Part shown: piece by piece, positions 63,723 to 64,000 of the stretch | Numbering within the stretch: the stretch's first letter is position 1 | Layout: each line of letters starts with the position of its first letter | Source of the DNA: Desulfosporosinus sp. Sb-LF | Lineage (GTDB): Bacteria; Bacillota; Desulfitobacteriia; Desulfitobacteriales; Desulfitobacteriaceae | DNA: 64,000 nt | Assembly (NCBI RefSeq): GCF_004766055.1 | Contig: NZ_SPQR01000004.1 | Span: 1 to 64,000, forward strand | Reading direction: 5' to 3' | The notes under the pieces: model-generated | The model's database searches: none | Told to the model about the DNA's origin: nothing | What the model saw: the letters and a program-made list of their open reading frames with translations, nothing else | Translations under genes and position numbers: made by a program

Positions 63723-64000
63723 TCAGGTACCGCAAAAGGTTCGGTAAGGAGGGGTTGATAGCGCAGGCAGTGTGAAATAATCAGCCTGTTCGGGGGAGTG
63801 CGCGTAGGGGCTTGAAAGAACATCAAGAAGCCGCTCCATCACGCTGTAGTCTCCTTGTTTCACTGCGGCTTCTAGTGCGGCTTCTACCTGGTTGTTGCGA
63901 GGGATTAGCGCAGGATTGCAGTTCCGCATCAACTGATGAGAGGAGGCTTTCGGTTCCTGCTGCCTGCCAAGTCTGGCCTGCCACTGCTCATGCCACTGAG
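63723..64000 (-). CDS. selO: SelO/YdiU-family protein, C-terminal part (continues past the window)
   Basis: The minus strand enters at 64000 in frame and reads [20 protein letters not shown], then [40 protein letters not shown] and ends [14 protein letters not shown] with the stop at 63723. This is the conserved C-terminus of SelO (YdiU), a pseudokinase-fold AMPylase; in many eukaryotes and some bacteria the penultimate region carries selenocysteine, here it is a TGT-type cysteine codon (FCGT). The gene start lies beyond the window. Confidence 0.85.
   Translation of the reverse strand, partial: QWHEQWQARLGRQQEPKASSHQLMRNCNPALIPRNNQVEAALEAAVKQGDYSVMERLLDVLSSPYAHSPEQADYFTLPALSTPPYRTFCGT

Noticed and set aside
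1-64000. CRISPR arrays
   Set aside because: No regularly spaced identical repeats with unique spacers were seen; the recurring sequences are IS, recombinase and 26- or 95-bp scars at irregular distances.

Overview
The window looks like an accessory, heavily decayed stretch of a Gram-positive anaerobe of the Desulfosporosinus/Desulfitobacterium kind (Peptococcaceae). This is inferred from the low-to-middling GC content, AGGAGG-type ribosome sites with frequent GTG/TTG starts, ArsR/ArsD/ArsA/Acr3 and iron-dependent alcohol dehydrogenases, CBO0543- and DUF4317-type Firmicute proteins, a c-di-GMP-I riboswitch, and selenium genes. The genus is an inference, not a match.

Layout. 1-4800: an IS3 end, a frameshifted DUF5808 gene, a GntR/ABC-ATPase/ABC-permease operon whose permease is fused to an acyltransferase, and IS/recombinase scars. 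5000-9600: a flavodoxin-like reductase, a small zinc-ribbon protein, a Big_2 surface protein, a CBO0543 membrane protein and a GC-rich epimerase fragment. 9700-15300: a NUDIX pseudogene and an arsenic operon (arsR-arsD-arsA-metallophosphoesterase-acr3) with a clear ArsR operator, followed on the same strand by a short AhpD/CMD gene with an in-frame TGA in its CxxC motif. 15300-23800: IS and recombinase scars, a broken butanol dehydrogenase, a TetR/isochorismatase/MFS cluster, and a DUF2935 pseudogene. 23770-25930: remains of an HK97-type prophage head module around a glutamine-rich protein. 26100-31200: Rrf2 regulator and flavin enzyme, dead azlC/azlD/lrp genes, and a PAS histidine kinase. 31700-34950: a glutaredoxin-like gene with an in-frame TGA, a LysR fragment, an N-terminally truncated selD and a broken TauE/SafE transporter. 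35500-37240: an Ig-like surface protein on the minus strand behind a c-di-GMP-I riboswitch with terminator, about 350 nt of unexplained structured leader, and a hairpin that buries its ribosome-binding site. 37400-47750: pseudogenes, flavin reductase, hydroxypyruvate isomerase, iron alcohol dehydrogenase, YehS-like protein, RluA pseudouridine synthase and several IS scars. 47770-50030: an AT-rich OPT transporter/PqqD pair. 51600-64000: DUF4317, GNAT, tRNA-Pro(UGG), an ADP-ribosylglycohydrolase, a TetM-like fragment, an HD-GYP protein, an IS3 copy, a DHFR-family protein, a SagB-type pseudogene and the 3' end of selO.

How it works together. Three functional themes survive: arsenic detoxification under ArsR control; c-di-GMP signalling (HD-GYP phosphodiesterase at 59.8 kb and the riboswitch at 37.1 kb); and selenium use. 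The main new proposal is that two short genes (10220-10456 and 31755-31991, both minus) are selenoproteins that ordinary gene calling misses. In each, the only internal stop is a TGA exactly at a redox-active cysteine position, followed at 24 or 31 nt by a hairpin with a five-base loop of the form C-G-N-G-U, as expected for bacterial SECIS elements. The second proposal is the structured leader between the c-di-GMP riboswitch and the ribosome-sequestering hairpin of the surface-protein gene, which may be an undescribed regulatory RNA.

Much of the rest is decay. One DDE-transposase IS family is present in about ten degenerate copies, a serine-recombinase 3' end recurs six times, and several genes are cut at shared breakpoints.
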